Assembly: GCF_003010935.1 (NCBI RefSeq)
Contig: NZ_PGGN01000001.1
Span: forward strand, 1 to 64,000
Length of the DNA stretch: 64,000 nt
Source: Phyllobacterium endophyticum
GTDB taxonomy: Bacteria > Pseudomonadota > Alphaproteobacteria > Rhizobiales > Rhizobiaceae
Reading direction: 5' to 3'
Within the stretch, counting starts at the first letter, position 1; each line of letters opens with the position of its first letter. This document shows, in pieces, positions 8,110 through 16,955 of the stretch. Under the pieces are notes generated by a model. That model saw only the letters and a list, made by a program, of their open reading frames with translations. It made no database searches and was not told where the DNA came from. A program made the translations under genes and the position numbers.

Positions 8110-8712
8110 TCACGTCCGCTGCCCGGTGAGTTCGTCTGCCAGTTCACCCGCCTGCTTCTGGGCTTCGCGCAGCATAGGATAGACCGTCAGAACACGCTCG
8201 AAAGCCTGCAATGCGGCTTCCTTACGGCCGGTATCCTTGAGGATCGCAGCCATCCCCGCCATCGCCCCGAAATGGCGTGGTTCAAGCGCCAAGGTCTTCT
8301 GGATATCGGCCATGGAACGCCCGTAATCGTTCATCATGAAGTTCAATGTCGCGCGCCTGTTCCAGCCTTCGGCATAGTCCGGCTTCATCACGACCACCTG
8401 GTCGAGAAAATCGAGCGCGACCGAATACTTCTTATCTTCCATGGCCTTGGCAGACCAGCCCATCATCAGATCGACGGTGGCGCTGCCGGAGTTCTGCCAT
8501 TGCGCCTGTATTTGCGCGGCAATTCGCGCGGCCTTCACTTCGTTGCTTTCGCGCTTCAGTGAAGCAAATAGGTCGTCCAGCCGCGTGGCTCGTTTCTGCG
8601 CCAACGTCTGGTTGGGCAAGGCCGCCTTCTGTTGTAAAGGAGCCCCCTCCTGCGCCATGGCGGGCGAAAGAACGAGAAAAATGGCAATAAAAACAGCATA
8701 AACGTTCCGCAT
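8110..8712 (-). CDS. Exported TPR-repeat protein
   Basis: Protein of 200 residues. The signal peptide MRNVYAVFIAIFLVLSPAMA-QE predicts export to the periplasm. Residues 60-190 consist of tetratricopeptide-like helical pairs, for example YAEGWNRRATLNFMMNDYGR and ALQAFERVLTVYPMLREAQK. Such repeats mediate protein contacts. The partner is unknown, and the neighbours (pyk, rpmJ) give no hint. It appears to be a single-gene unit. Confidence 0.82.
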   Translation of the reverse strand: MRNVYAVFIAIFLVLSPAMAQEGAPLQQKAALPNQTLAQKRATRLDDLFASLKRESNEVKAARIAAQIQAQWQNSGSATVDLMMGWSAKAMEDKKYSVALDFLDQVVVMKPDYAEGWNRRATLNFMMNDYGRSMADIQKTLALEPRHFGAMAGMAAILKDTGRKEAALQAFERVLTVYPMLREAQKQAGELADELTGQRT

Positions 8713-8774
8713 GACACGAATGGTAATCCGTATCAGCGAAACGTCAAATGCAAAAAACCGTGAGACGGGTACGA

Positions 8775-8900
8775 TCAGCCCTGGCGTGCTTTGAAGCGCG
8801 GCGCAGTCTTGTTGATGATGTACATCCGGCCCTTGCGGCGAACCAGTTGATTGTCACGATGACGGCCCTTGAGGGCTTTGAGCGAGTTCTTGATCTTCAT
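8775..8900 (-). CDS. rpmJ: Ribosomal protein bL36, zinc-free type
   Basis: A 41-residue protein that a length cut-off would miss. It starts [16 protein letters not shown] and continues [20 protein letters not shown] before the TGA at 8775. This is the bL36 family in the form lacking the CxxC..H zinc ligands (the YkgO-like type), which is usual in alphaproteobacteria. It binds 23S rRNA in the large subunit. No strong Shine-Dalgarno sequence is visible. The terminator of purEK lies 36 bases upstream, so its promoter must be compact or read-through must occur. Confidence 0.93.
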   Translation of the reverse strand: MKIKNSLKALKGRHRDNQLVRRKGRMYIINKTAPRFKARQG

Positions 8901-8935
8901 TTCAGCACCGGTATCTTACGCCCGAAACCGGGCAC

Positions 8936-8963
8936 CAATAAAAAGCGCGCCTTAAGAGCGCGC
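8936..8963 (-). terminator. Terminator of the purEK operon
   Basis: Read on the minus strand, GCGCGC is paired with GCGCGC across a 7-base loop and followed by TTTTTATT. It lies about 110 bases after the purK stop. Confidence 0.8.
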
Positions 8964-9076
8964 CGGAAAGACGTTGCGGGGAAATAGCCAAGGATTGCCC
9001 ATATTGTCAACACCCGGCTTACGATTCGTCGCGTGATTCACCTGATAACCGCGCATTATTTGTTGCAAGCGGCCGG

Positions 9077-10150
9077 CTAGAGCCTTTTTGTTATTCTCGT
9101 CACATGCCCCATCTTGCGTCCAGGGCGCGCTTCGCCCTTTCCGTAAAGATGCACGACAGCTCCGGGCTCCTTCAAGATTTCCGCAACTCTGTCGATATCG
9201 TCGCCGATCAGGTTTTCCATCACGCAATCCGAATGCCGCCTCGTATCGCCGAGCGGCAGCCCGGTGATCGCCCGGATATGCTGTTCGAACTGCGATGTGG
9301 CGCAGGCGGCTTCGGTCCAATGGCCAGAATTGTGCACACGGGGCGCGAATTCATTTGCGAGCAGCGTACCATTGGCCAAGACGAAGAATTCCATGCCGAC
9401 CACGCCGACATAATCTAATCCTTCCAATAACTTACGTGCTGCGTCAGCAGCAAGGCCGGCAATGGTGGACGACACGGAGACCGGCACGGTAGAAGTCGCT
9501 AGAATACCGTCTTTGTGGACGTTTTCAGCGATGTCGTAGACCTTGATGTTTCCGGCTTCGTCGCGTGCCGCAATCACGGAAATCTCGCATACAAACTCGA
9601 CCATGGCTTCCAGAATGGACGGGACACTGCCGATGGCGGAAAAACCATTCTTCGCGTCTTCTCCTTTGTCGCCGGAAAACCTCACCTGCCCCTTGCCATC
9701 ATAGCCAAAGCGGCGTGTCTTGAGGATGCCCTTACCACCAAACGCCAGCAGCGCCGCTTCGAGATCGCCCTCGTTTTCAACGCTCAACCACTGGGCAGTC
9801 TGGATGCCCGCCTTGTTCAGAAAGCGCTTTTCGACGAGTCGGTCCTGCGAGACCTTCAGAGCCTCGGGCGATGGGTATACAGGCTTGATCTCGCTGAGCG
9901 TTTCGGCAGAATCGACCGGCACGTTCTCGAACTCATAGGTGATGACCTCGCAAAGTTCGGCCAATTGTTCGAGCGCATTGGGATTATCATATGAAGCGAC
10001 AATGTGTTCATTGGCGACTTGTGCTGCCGGACAATTTTCCAGCGGTTCAAGAATGACAGTTCTATAGCCGAGCCGAGCCGCCGCCATGGCAAGCATCCGG
10101 CCAAGCTGGCCGCCACCAATGATACCGATCGTCGATCCTGGGGAAATCAT
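9077..10150 (-). CDS. purK: 5-(carboxyamino)imidazole ribonucleotide synthase
   Basis: ATP-grasp enzyme of 357 residues that carboxylates AIR to N5-CAIR in purine synthesis. It opens ISPGSTIGIIGGGQLGRMLA, the preATP-grasp nucleotide fold. The ATP-grasp core has GKGILKTRRFGYDGKGQ and the metal-binding end MEFFVLANGTLLANEFAPRVHNSGHWT. I prefer the ATG at 10150 because GAGG is seven bases upstream; the ATG at 10156 is crowded against it. It follows purE directly in the same operon, supplying its substrate. Confidence 0.96.
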   Translation of the reverse strand: MISPGSTIGIIGGGQLGRMLAMAAARLGYRTVILEPLENCPAAQVANEHIVASYDNPNALEQLAELCEVITYEFENVPVDSAETLSEIKPVYPSPEALKVSQDRLVEKRFLNKAGIQTAQWLSVENEGDLEAALLAFGGKGILKTRRFGYDGKGQVRFSGDKGEDAKNGFSAIGSVPSILEAMVEFVCEISVIAARDEAGNIKVYDIAENVHKDGILATSTVPVSVSSTIAGLAADAARKLLEGLDYVGVVGMEFFVLANGTLLANEFAPRVHNSGHWTEAACATSQFEQHIRAITGLPLGDTRRHSDCVMENLIGDDIDRVAEILKEPGAVVHLYGKGEARPGRKMGHVTRITKRL

Positions 10151-10152
10151 TC

Positions 10153-10650
10153 TCATGCCTCGTCAGAAGGTCTCAACGCGACCTTGTCGCTTTGCGCCTG
10201 GCGGAATTCATCCAGCCGCTTCGCCAGCGCCGAATCATTCAGGGCGAGGACCGCCGCCGCAAGCAGCGCGGCATTGATCGCGCCAGCCCGCCCGATTGCC
10301 AATGTACCCACAGGGATACCGGCCGGCATCTGCACGATCGATAGAAGGGAGTCTTGTCCGGACAGCGCCTTCGATTCGACCGGCACGCCAAAAACGGGCA
10401 ATGCAGTCATCGATGCCGCCATACCTGGCAGGTGAGCAGCCCCGCCGGCACCCGCGACAATCACTTTGAAACCGGCTTCGCGCGCGCCCTTGGCAAAGCT
10501 TACCAGCCTGTCAGGCGTGCGGTGCGCGGAAACAATTCTGTCGTCGTGAGAAATGCCGAGGCTATCAAGCGTCTCGGCGGTGTGGCGCATGGTTGCCCAA
10601 TCCGACTGGCTTCCCATGATGATTGCAACATCGGCGCGTTTGTCAGCCAT
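10153..10650 (-). CDS. purE: N5-carboxyaminoimidazole ribonucleotide mutase
   Basis: Class I PurE of 165 residues. It moves the carboxyl group of N5-CAIR to give CAIR. The family signature is complete: [10 protein letters not shown] with the Ser-Asp pair, [12 protein letters not shown] with the active-site His, and [15 protein letters not shown] six bases upstream of the ATG at 10650 supports the start. It is first in the purEK pair and the stop lies two bases before the chosen purK start, so the genes are coupled. Confidence 0.97.
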   Translation of the reverse strand: MADKRADVAIIMGSQSDWATMRHTAETLDSLGISHDDRIVSAHRTPDRLVSFAKGAREAGFKVIVAGAGGAAHLPGMAASMTALPVFGVPVESKALSGQDSLLSIVQMPAGIPVGTLAIGRAGAINAALLAAAVLALNDSALAKRLDEFRQAQSDKVALRPSDEA

Positions 10651-10737
10651 TGAGCATCCTGTAAATATGTCGGGAGCAATTAACGGAAAAGACGGATCGC
10701 CGCAAGCTAGGTCGTAAACTGCGCAACCCGCAAGGAA

Positions 10738-10941
10738 TCAGGCGATTATGTCGGGCGTGATCTTGTCTTCAAGCTCGATGAGCTTGTCCTTGATGATCAG
10801 TTTTTTCTTTTTCATCCGCTGGATACGAAGCTGGTCGCAACCCACCTGGATCATTGCTTGTATGGCCGCATCGAAATCCAGATGCTCCTGTTTCAATCTT
10901 GCGACTGCCAATCGAATGTCAGCCTGATCCTGGTCGGACAT
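10738..10941 (-). CDS. DUF465 (YdcH-like) small coiled-coil protein
   Basis: Protein of 67 residues from the ATG at 10941 (MSDQDQADIRLAVARL). The body is one heptad-patterned helix pair ending MKKKKLIIKDKLIELEDKI, the DUF465 signature. The longer frame to 11013 adds unrelated sequence. It faces a second DUF465 gene across a 226-base gap that must hold both promoters. The role of the family is unknown. Confidence 0.85.
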   Translation of the reverse strand: MSDQDQADIRLAVARLKQEHLDFDAAIQAMIQVGCDQLRIQRMKKKKLIIKDKLIELEDKITPDIIA

Positions 10942-11167
10942 GCAGTAGTTCCCGGTACTTTGCTGTAAAAAGAATCCAGTCACTGGTTGTGGACAACCCG
11001 TCCTCGCCAGCACGTCGCCATATCATATTTCACGCCACAAGAAAATCCTACGAAACAAATTCGACAATTGCCTCAAGTGGTGGCACAGTGTCACCGCTCT
11101 GTCACAAACTTGCCGCTTGGCAAGCAGAGCATGCATACGTGACGAAACCAACCAAGGGAGAAGCCGA

Positions 11168-11347
11168 ATGGCCATTGAGTCTCATCTTGAAACGCTTGAA
11201 CGTAAGCATGGAGCGCTTGAAAAGGAAATTTCTGACGCGCTGTTAAGTCCCGCCTCCGACGACCTGAAAATCAGCAATATGAAACGACGCAAGCTCGTGC
11301 TCAAAGAGCAGATTGAAAGACTGAAAGCAGTCGTCACTCACCATTAA
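11168..11347 (+). CDS. DUF465 (YdcH-like) small coiled-coil protein
   Basis: Protein of 59 residues. The ATG at 11168 is preceded by GGGAG, which decides against the upstream in-frame ATG at 11117. The sequence MAIESHLETLERKHGALEKE..NMKRRKLVLKEQIERLK matches the family and is a paralogue of the divergent gene at 10738-10941. It is followed by a good terminator. Function unknown. Confidence 0.85.
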   Translation: MAIESHLETLERKHGALEKEISDALLSPASDDLKISNMKRRKLVLKEQIERLKAVVTHH

Positions 11348-11407
11348 AGGACAATCCCGCGAAATTCCGACGGCGGTTCGCTGAGCTGTCGCCTGGCAAG
11401 TTGAAGG

Positions 11408-11446
11408 AAACCCGGTTCCCGCATGCGGTGAGCCGGGTTTTTGTTT
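11408..11446 (+). terminator. Terminator after the DUF465 gene
   Basis: AAACCCGG pairs with CCGGGTTT around a 17-base loop with internal pairing, and a T-rich run follows. It lies 60 bases after the stop and also ends before the convergent ArsR gene. Confidence 0.8.
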
Positions 11447-11460
11447 CTAGGCGCCCAAGC

Positions 11461-11724
11461 TCATTCGTTCCAGAACTGGTCCAGCCAAAGGTTCAGATGC
11501 AAGAACCCGCTGTCATCGACAGTGTAAATCCGCCGCGTGCCCTCGGCTTTGACTGAAACCAGCCGCGCATCGAGAAGCGCCTTCAGGTGCTGGGAGACGG
11601 CCGGACGGGAGATCGGTAGGCCTGTCGCAAGCTCGTTCACGGTTTTTGGACCGCGTCTCAGCTCCTCAAGCAGGTAGCGGCGGTTTGGATCAGAAATTGC
11701 TGCAAAGGCATCCGTTTCGACCAT
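11461..11724 (-). CDS. ArsR-family winged-helix regulator
   Basis: Protein of 87 residues consisting of one winged helix: FAAISDPNRRYLLEELRRGP, recognition helix SRPAVSQHLKALLDARLVSV, then the wing KAEGTRRIY. No Cys-rich metal site is visible, so it may respond to something other than a metal, or be autonomous. It lies 65 bases downstream of the MFS gene on the same strand and may be co-transcribed with it and regulate it (inference). Confidence 0.88.
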   Translation of the reverse strand: MVETDAFAAISDPNRRYLLEELRRGPKTVNELATGLPISRPAVSQHLKALLDARLVSVKAEGTRRIYTVDDSGFLHLNLWLDQFWNE

Positions 11725-11789
11725 GTGAGAATAGTCATTTTAAACCATCAGCATTGTCAACGGATTTCGTATCGGAACCGAATCGAAAA

Positions 11790-13031
11790 CTATTCCGGCA
11801 GCGTCTCTGCACGAGGGTCCAACCTGACACCCTCCGGCGTAACCCGCTCCGAATGAACCGTCTGAAAATTGTCGCGCAACTCGATTGGAACCGGTGCGCG
11901 CATTCGCGACCGTATGATCGCGTGGGCCATTATGGAAATATGTGCGAGCGCAGTTATGGCAAACAGGCCTTCAGGCGCAATCATTTCCATCGCCCAGGCA
12001 CCGAGTATCGGGCCGATCATCGTGCCAAAACCGTAGAGCAACAACAGGCCGCTCGTTACCTTCACAAAATTTTCAGAGTCGGAAAAATCGTTCGCATGGG
12101 CAACGGCCACTGGATAAAGCGTATAGGCGAGGCCGCCATAGATCGCAGTCATGATCAGAATGACCGTGGCATGCCTGGGTGCGATCAGGAATATCAAGAG
12201 GCCAATGACCGCCGCGGCTCCGCCAACGAAAGCCAGAACGTAACGTCTGTCCGTGCGATCGGACATGCGGCCGACCGGGATTTGCATCAGTGCGCCGCCC
12301 ATCACGGATGCGCTCATCATGAGCGCAATTTCCGTGGTCGTTATACCTGTCGCCGCGCCATAGACGGCGCCGAGCGTTCCAAACGCACCATTGGCAATGC
12401 CGATCAGAATACAGCCGAGAAAGGCTACCGGCGAATTGCGATATAGCGCTTTCAGGTCGAGCTGCACCTCGGTCAGCGGCTTTGGACTGCTCGCGGTCGA
12501 AATTGCAGTCGGGATCAATGCCAGGCAAAAGAGAATGCCGGACATCATGAAAAACGTACCCGTATGCACGTCACCAAAGCCGATCATCATTTGGCCCACG
12601 GTTATCGATGCGAAATTCACCACCATATACAAGCCGAAGATCTGACCCCGATTGGCATTGGTTGCGCGCTCGTTCAGCCAGCTTTCGATGACCATGTAGG
12701 AGCCGGCCATGGCGAAGCCGGTCAAGGCGCGGAGCACTATCCACGCGGTCGAATCGACAAGAATGCCGGTGAGTAGCGCAACGATCGCGGCTACCGAGGC
12801 AAACGCGCTGAATGCACGCACATGTCCGACACGGCGTACGAGCCGAGGCGCGAGCAGGCATGAGGTTATGAAGCCACCGGCCCAGGCGGTTCCCAGAAGA
12901 CCAAGCGAGGTCGTCGAAAATCCTTCCGCGCCGCCGCGCAGTGGCAAAAGCAACCCGTGCAGACCGGAGGCCATGACAAGAAATGAGGTGCCGCAAAGAA
13001 GTGCGAAGACCTGAATGAATGAACGGAACAC
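11790..13031 (-). CDS. MFS transporter, YcaD-like
   Basis: Membrane protein of 413 residues with twelve hydrophobic segments. The loop between helices 2 and 3 has LAPRLVRRVGHVRAFS, the MFS motif region, and the centre reads MVIESWLNERATNANRG as in YcaD-type carriers. The start is GTG at 13031, with AAGGG six bases upstream. The substrate cannot be predicted. An ArsR gene follows closely. Confidence 0.85.
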   Translation of the reverse strand: MFRSFIQVFALLCGTSFLVMASGLHGLLLPLRGGAEGFSTTSLGLLGTAWAGGFITSCLLAPRLVRRVGHVRAFSAFASVAAIVALLTGILVDSTAWIVLRALTGFAMAGSYMVIESWLNERATNANRGQIFGLYMVVNFASITVGQMMIGFGDVHTGTFFMMSGILFCLALIPTAISTASSPKPLTEVQLDLKALYRNSPVAFLGCILIGIANGAFGTLGAVYGAATGITTTEIALMMSASVMGGALMQIPVGRMSDRTDRRYVLAFVGGAAAVIGLLIFLIAPRHATVILIMTAIYGGLAYTLYPVAVAHANDFSDSENFVKVTSGLLLLYGFGTMIGPILGAWAMEMIAPEGLFAITALAHISIMAHAIIRSRMRAPVPIELRDNFQTVHSERVTPEGVRLDPRAETLPE

Positions 13032-13146
13032 GGCAGACCCTTCGAGCGAATCGGGGAGTGGACCAGCCAGGAGAAGACTGGTGATGATGACTTCGTCTCA
13101 ATCAGCAATGCGGATATTTTAGGTCACCCGCATGAATTAGTCGGCC

Positions 13147-13332
13147 TCAACGGAACAGCGCCTCCGCTGCAACCTTGCTATCACCCTTGCGCGACCGCTC
13201 TTCCTCAAGACGTTTGATCTCGGAGCGCAGCTGGACAATCCGTTCGTCAAGTTCAGCAACAGACAGCAACGATAGATCCTGTCCGATGTCGTGGACTATC
13301 TTGCGCCTTGGTTCTTCGTCGAAAAGTGACAT
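13147..13332 (-). CDS. DUF1192 small protein
   Basis: Protein of 61 residues starting MSLFDEEPRRKIVHDIGQDL, the DUF1192 signature, then a coiled coil ELDERIVQLRSEIKRLEEER. GGAG lies seven bases before the ATG at 13332, so I prefer it to the codons at 13335 and 13344. It is divergent from the quinone oxidoreductase gene, an arrangement I recall from other rhizobia. Function unknown. Confidence 0.85.
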   Translation of the reverse strand: MSLFDEEPRRKIVHDIGQDLSLLSVAELDERIVQLRSEIKRLEEERSRKGDSKVAAEALFR

Positions 13333-13453
13333 CATTTTCTCCACTTGTCGTCCTAGAGCAAGTTTTGTCTATTTGCTCCAGTGTGAGAGAATACAGCCCA
13401 ACTGCTTGGTATTGCAAACCATTCGGGCGAATCAATGCAGAGGAGACCAAACC

Positions 13454-14458
13454 ATGGTCGAAACGATTCCGACGACGATGACGGCAATTGAAATCACCGA
13501 GCCGGGCGGCCCATTGGTCTTGAAGCCTGGCAAGCGCGGTGTTCCTGAGCCGAAGGCCGGGGAGTTGCTCATCAAGGTGCGGGCTGCCGGAGTCAATCGG
13601 CCGGATGTATTGCAACGGCTGGGCCACTATCCTCCGCCTGCCGGCGCGTCCGACATTCCGGGACTAGAGATCGCCGGCGATGTCGTCGCCGCGGGTGAAG
13701 ACGTAACGCGTTTTCGCATAGGCGAGCGGGTTGCAGCGCTCGTTGCCGGTGGAGGTTATGCCCAATATTGCGTGGTGCATGAGACCAACGCCTTGCCCAT
13801 TCCCGCAGGCTACGGCTTTATCGAAGCCGCAGCAATTCCTGAAACCTATTTTACGGTTTGGCACAATGTGTTCCAGCGCGGCGGATTGAATAGAGGCGAA
13901 ACCTTTCTCGTTCATGGCGGATCGTCCGGCATAGGGACCACAGCGATCCAGCTCGCCAAGGCTTTTGGCGCCACTGTCATCACCACTGCAGGTTCGGACG
14001 AGAAGTGTGACGCCTGCCAAAAACTCGGGGCCGACCGCGCCATCAATTATCGTGAGGAAGACTTCGTCGGAGCAGTGAAGGAGGCGACGGATGGCAAGGG
14101 AGCCGACCTGATCCTCGATATGGTTGGCGGCGATTATACGGCGCGCAATTATGACGCCGCAGCACTCGACGGCCGTATCGTCCAGATTGCCGTACTGAAC
14201 GGTGCCAAAGTGACAACGGACATATCCAAACTGATGGTCAAGCGCTTGACCCACACGGGATCCACGCTTCGCAACCGTCCGGTCGAGTTCAAAGCGGAGA
14301 TCGCACGCGAACTCGAACTCAAAGTATGGCCTTTGCTGGTCGAGCGCCGTGTGGCCCCTGTGATCGATATGATCTACCCGCTGCATGAAGCCTGGCGCGC
14401 CCATGAGCGAATCGAGGACGGCAATCACATAGGCAAGATCGTGCTTGACGTCAGCTGA
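13454..14458 (+). CDS. NAD(P)H quinone oxidoreductase, MDR/QOR family
   Basis: Protein of 334 residues beginning MVETIPTTMTAIEITEPGGP, with GAGGAG just upstream of the ATG at 13454. The N-terminal GroES-like domain has GVNRPDVLQRLGHYPPP. The Rossmann core has LVHGGSSGIGTTAIQLAK, the nucleotide loop of PIG3/QOR-type reductases. These are zinc-free and pass electrons from NADPH to quinones. The gene appears to be transcribed alone. Confidence 0.9.
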   Translation: MVETIPTTMTAIEITEPGGPLVLKPGKRGVPEPKAGELLIKVRAAGVNRPDVLQRLGHYPPPAGASDIPGLEIAGDVVAAGEDVTRFRIGERVAALVAGGGYAQYCVVHETNALPIPAGYGFIEAAAIPETYFTVWHNVFQRGGLNRGETFLVHGGSSGIGTTAIQLAKAFGATVITTAGSDEKCDACQKLGADRAINYREEDFVGAVKEATDGKGADLILDMVGGDYTARNYDAAALDGRIVQIAVLNGAKVTTDISKLMVKRLTHTGSTLRNRPVEFKAEIARELELKVWPLLVERRVAPVIDMIYPLHEAWRAHERIEDGNHIGKIVLDVS

Positions 14459-14527
14459 TCCAAAAGCGACGTCCACCCGTCAAAGCGGATGGACGTGCAT
14501 TCGTGCATGAAGCTTAGGGAGCCGGAC

Positions 14528-16726
14528 CTAGTTCGTGGGATGAACCTTGCCGATGCCGAAGAACATGGTTTCACCTGAGGAATCATCGACGCCGTCATTG
14601 TCTGTCACAGCATAACCATTGCCCTCGGAGTCTACGGTAAAGCCCTCAAGCTTCTCGGCGACATAACCATTGCTGGCCTTCAGATCACTTACGAAGTCAC
14701 GAGCCAGAGTCTTCTCGACGACCGGGAGCTTTTCACCTATCTTGGCTGGTTTCAAGCTATCGAGCGCCACGCGATACAAGCGCTTGTTGACGGCATTCTC
14801 CCCCACCTGGTTGTCTCGCTCGATGATGTAGAGCTGACCGTCATGCGCAGTGATTTCGGACAGTCCTACCCAGCCTTTTTCGGTCTTGTCGAGCGGATAG
14901 GAAACTGCGCTCCATTCCTTCTTTTTGATGTCGTAGCGGAGAAGCTTCACGAAGCCCTTCTCATCATCCTTCCATTCACGCTGGATTGGCATCCAGAGCA
15001 CGGCGTCATCGCCCTCGCCAACGCGGGTGATGCCCTCGAGACCGTAGCGGGACTGGTTTGACAGCAATTCTTCCGGGAGCGCGATCTCTTTTTTGATTTC
15101 GCCCTTGTCGTTGACATTGAGGATTGCGTGGGGAACGAGTTTTGCCTGATCGCCCTCGTTGGCGAGCCAAAAGCCGCCATCGTTATCGGTGGTAATGCCT
15201 TCAAGGTCGAGCTTCTGAGCGGGCTGTCCGCCGCGCCTGACAGTCAGCGCCGCGGTGATTTTTGCAGGTGTCTGCTTGGCATCTATCGTGTAGATGGCCG
15301 GCGCGGAATAATAAACCGAATCCGAGACAGCGTAGAGCTTCCCGGCTTCTTTCAGATCACCGGCGAGACCGGAAAGCGCGCCCCAACCGAGCAATGTTCC
15401 ATCCTCTTTCGATGTGGAGACGATTTGAGGATAATTGGGCTTCTGTTCCTTGAGTTCATAGATCATGACATGCGAGCGGACGCCGCCATCTTCGACAAGA
15501 TCCGACTCGTTCGCCGTGATCAGAAGATTGCGCGAGGGTATGGCGAGGACGCCTTCCGGGCCGATTCCTGAGGGCAGTAGCTGAACGAATTCCGGGTCTT
15601 TGCCCGTATCCTTGTAAACACCGACCATTGATGCCCGTTCACTGGCGACGAAAAGGTATGGCGTATCGCCGAACCTGGCGGCCTCTGCACCTTCGAGCTC
15701 AACCCCCTTCTTGTTTCGCTTGTCCGGATAATGGCCGGCCTCGACGATCTTGTACTCCAGCGAGGCGCCGGATTCATAAGCAACCCTGCCATCCTTGGAG
15801 AAGATCGTGAAGCTGCGCGAACCGCCCCTGTAATCGCCCTCATTGGCCACAACGAAGCGATCATTGTCGAGCCACTTGATGGTGTCCGGCTCGCGAAGCA
15901 CGCCCTTGATGCTGCCGTCGAACTTGAACGCTCCGTCATTCTTCACGTCGACCTTGTCGAGGTCGATTTTTCCTGCGGAGAAGTGGTTCGTGATCTTGCC
16001 CGTGGCCGCATCGATCACAGCGATATGATTGTTTTCCTGCAGCGTTACGGCGATCTGGTTCTCGTTGTTGATCGACACGAACTCAGGCTCGGCATCCTCC
16101 GGTGCGATTTCGGAAAGGCCCGCGAGACCAACTGTCTTCACGGTTGCGCAATCCGGAGCGCCGTTCTTCAGGGAGAATATCTTGAGGTTGCCCGAGGGCA
16201 TTTGCGGTAATTCGCCGTCGTTCAGATCTTCGTCCCGCTCGTTTTCGATGGCTACAGCAGCGAATGTCCTGTCAGGGGAGACCGCCACGGAATCCGGCTG
16301 TCCGCCAAGGTCGCAACTTGCTTCAATTTTGCGCGTCGCTATATTGATGGCATCGAGCCGTCCCGAAGGATCGGACTTGCTCCCGGACGTGTTGATGGAC
16401 GCCAGGACATTGGCCCCTACCGCCGCCACCGAGGTTGGCTCGCCCTCGATACTGATTATCCCGCCTGGCTGTGGCTTGGAAGGATCGGCGATGTCGATGA
16501 AGCCGATCGCTCCGTAGGGGCTATCGGAATAAATCAAAGTCTTGCCGTCTTCCGAGACGGTTATGATCTCCGACGACGTCGGCTTTGACTTGTCTGCATC
16601 ATTTGGCAGATTGCTGGCGACCGGAAAACTTGCAATACGGTTGAAAACAGGTTCAGCAGCGGCGGGAACCGCGGCTGACGCCGCTAGAGCCGTCAAAAGA
16701 CCGAGATAGAGCAATTTACACGACAT
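14528..16726 (-). CDS. Exported phytase-like esterase with beta-propeller repeats
   Basis: Protein of 732 residues from the ATG at 16726, which has AGGAGG upstream and opens a signal peptide (LLYLGLLTALAASAAVPAAA-EP). The longer frame to 17008 is not supported. Residues 25-400 show propeller-like repeats (VAVSPDRTFAAVAIENERDE, VANEGDYRGG). The C-terminal part (LDLEGITTDNDGGFWLANEG, LEGITRVGEGDDAVLWMPIQ, KLEGFTVDSEGNGYAVTDND) matches esterase-like/phytase domains. It probably releases phosphate from organic esters in the periplasm. A PHO box upstream supports this. Confidence 0.82.
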   Translation of the reverse strand: MSCKLLYLGLLTALAASAAVPAAAEPVFNRIASFPVASNLPNDADKSKPTSSEIITVSEDGKTLIYSDSPYGAIGFIDIADPSKPQPGGIISIEGEPTSVAAVGANVLASINTSGSKSDPSGRLDAINIATRKIEASCDLGGQPDSVAVSPDRTFAAVAIENERDEDLNDGELPQMPSGNLKIFSLKNGAPDCATVKTVGLAGLSEIAPEDAEPEFVSINNENQIAVTLQENNHIAVIDAATGKITNHFSAGKIDLDKVDVKNDGAFKFDGSIKGVLREPDTIKWLDNDRFVVANEGDYRGGSRSFTIFSKDGRVAYESGASLEYKIVEAGHYPDKRNKKGVELEGAEAARFGDTPYLFVASERASMVGVYKDTGKDPEFVQLLPSGIGPEGVLAIPSRNLLITANESDLVEDGGVRSHVMIYELKEQKPNYPQIVSTSKEDGTLLGWGALSGLAGDLKEAGKLYAVSDSVYYSAPAIYTIDAKQTPAKITAALTVRRGGQPAQKLDLEGITTDNDGGFWLANEGDQAKLVPHAILNVNDKGEIKKEIALPEELLSNQSRYGLEGITRVGEGDDAVLWMPIQREWKDDEKGFVKLLRYDIKKKEWSAVSYPLDKTEKGWVGLSEITAHDGQLYIIERDNQVGENAVNKRLYRVALDSLKPAKIGEKLPVVEKTLARDFVSDLKASNGYVAEKLEGFTVDSEGNGYAVTDNDGVDDSSGETMFFGIGKVHPTN

Positions 16727-16785
16727 GTTCGGGGAACCTCCTGTTATTGTTGAATGGATGGTTCGCCCAGTCACATTGCAGTGGG

Positions 16786-16814
16786 ATGACACTTGCATGA
16801 CACTTTGATGAAAC
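16786..16814 (-). promoter_or_regulatory. PHO box: three 7-base PhoB half-sites
   Basis: On the minus strand, GTTTCAT, GTGTCAT and GTGTCAT follow one another with 4-base spacers, giving an exact 11-base period. The PhoB consensus is two CTGTCAT-like half-sites 11 bases apart. The site sits 60-90 bases before the start of the phytase-like gene and in the same gap as the divergent trcR. Confidence 0.78.
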
Positions 16815-16955
16815 GCCTGGTTGTACTGGGGACTAGTACGAAAGCGATTCTTGCTCATCAGGTAAAATAGCGCTATATAGGCGCCGAATTCCCGGAAATT
16901 GTGGTTGAACCCACGTCCCGCGCCCCCGGAGCGGACGAACGAGAGGACTATATCT

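Noticed and set aside
13664-14476. Minus-strand frame of 270 codons opposite the quinone oxidoreductase
   Set aside because: It is a shadow frame; the plus-strand gene has intact motifs throughout.
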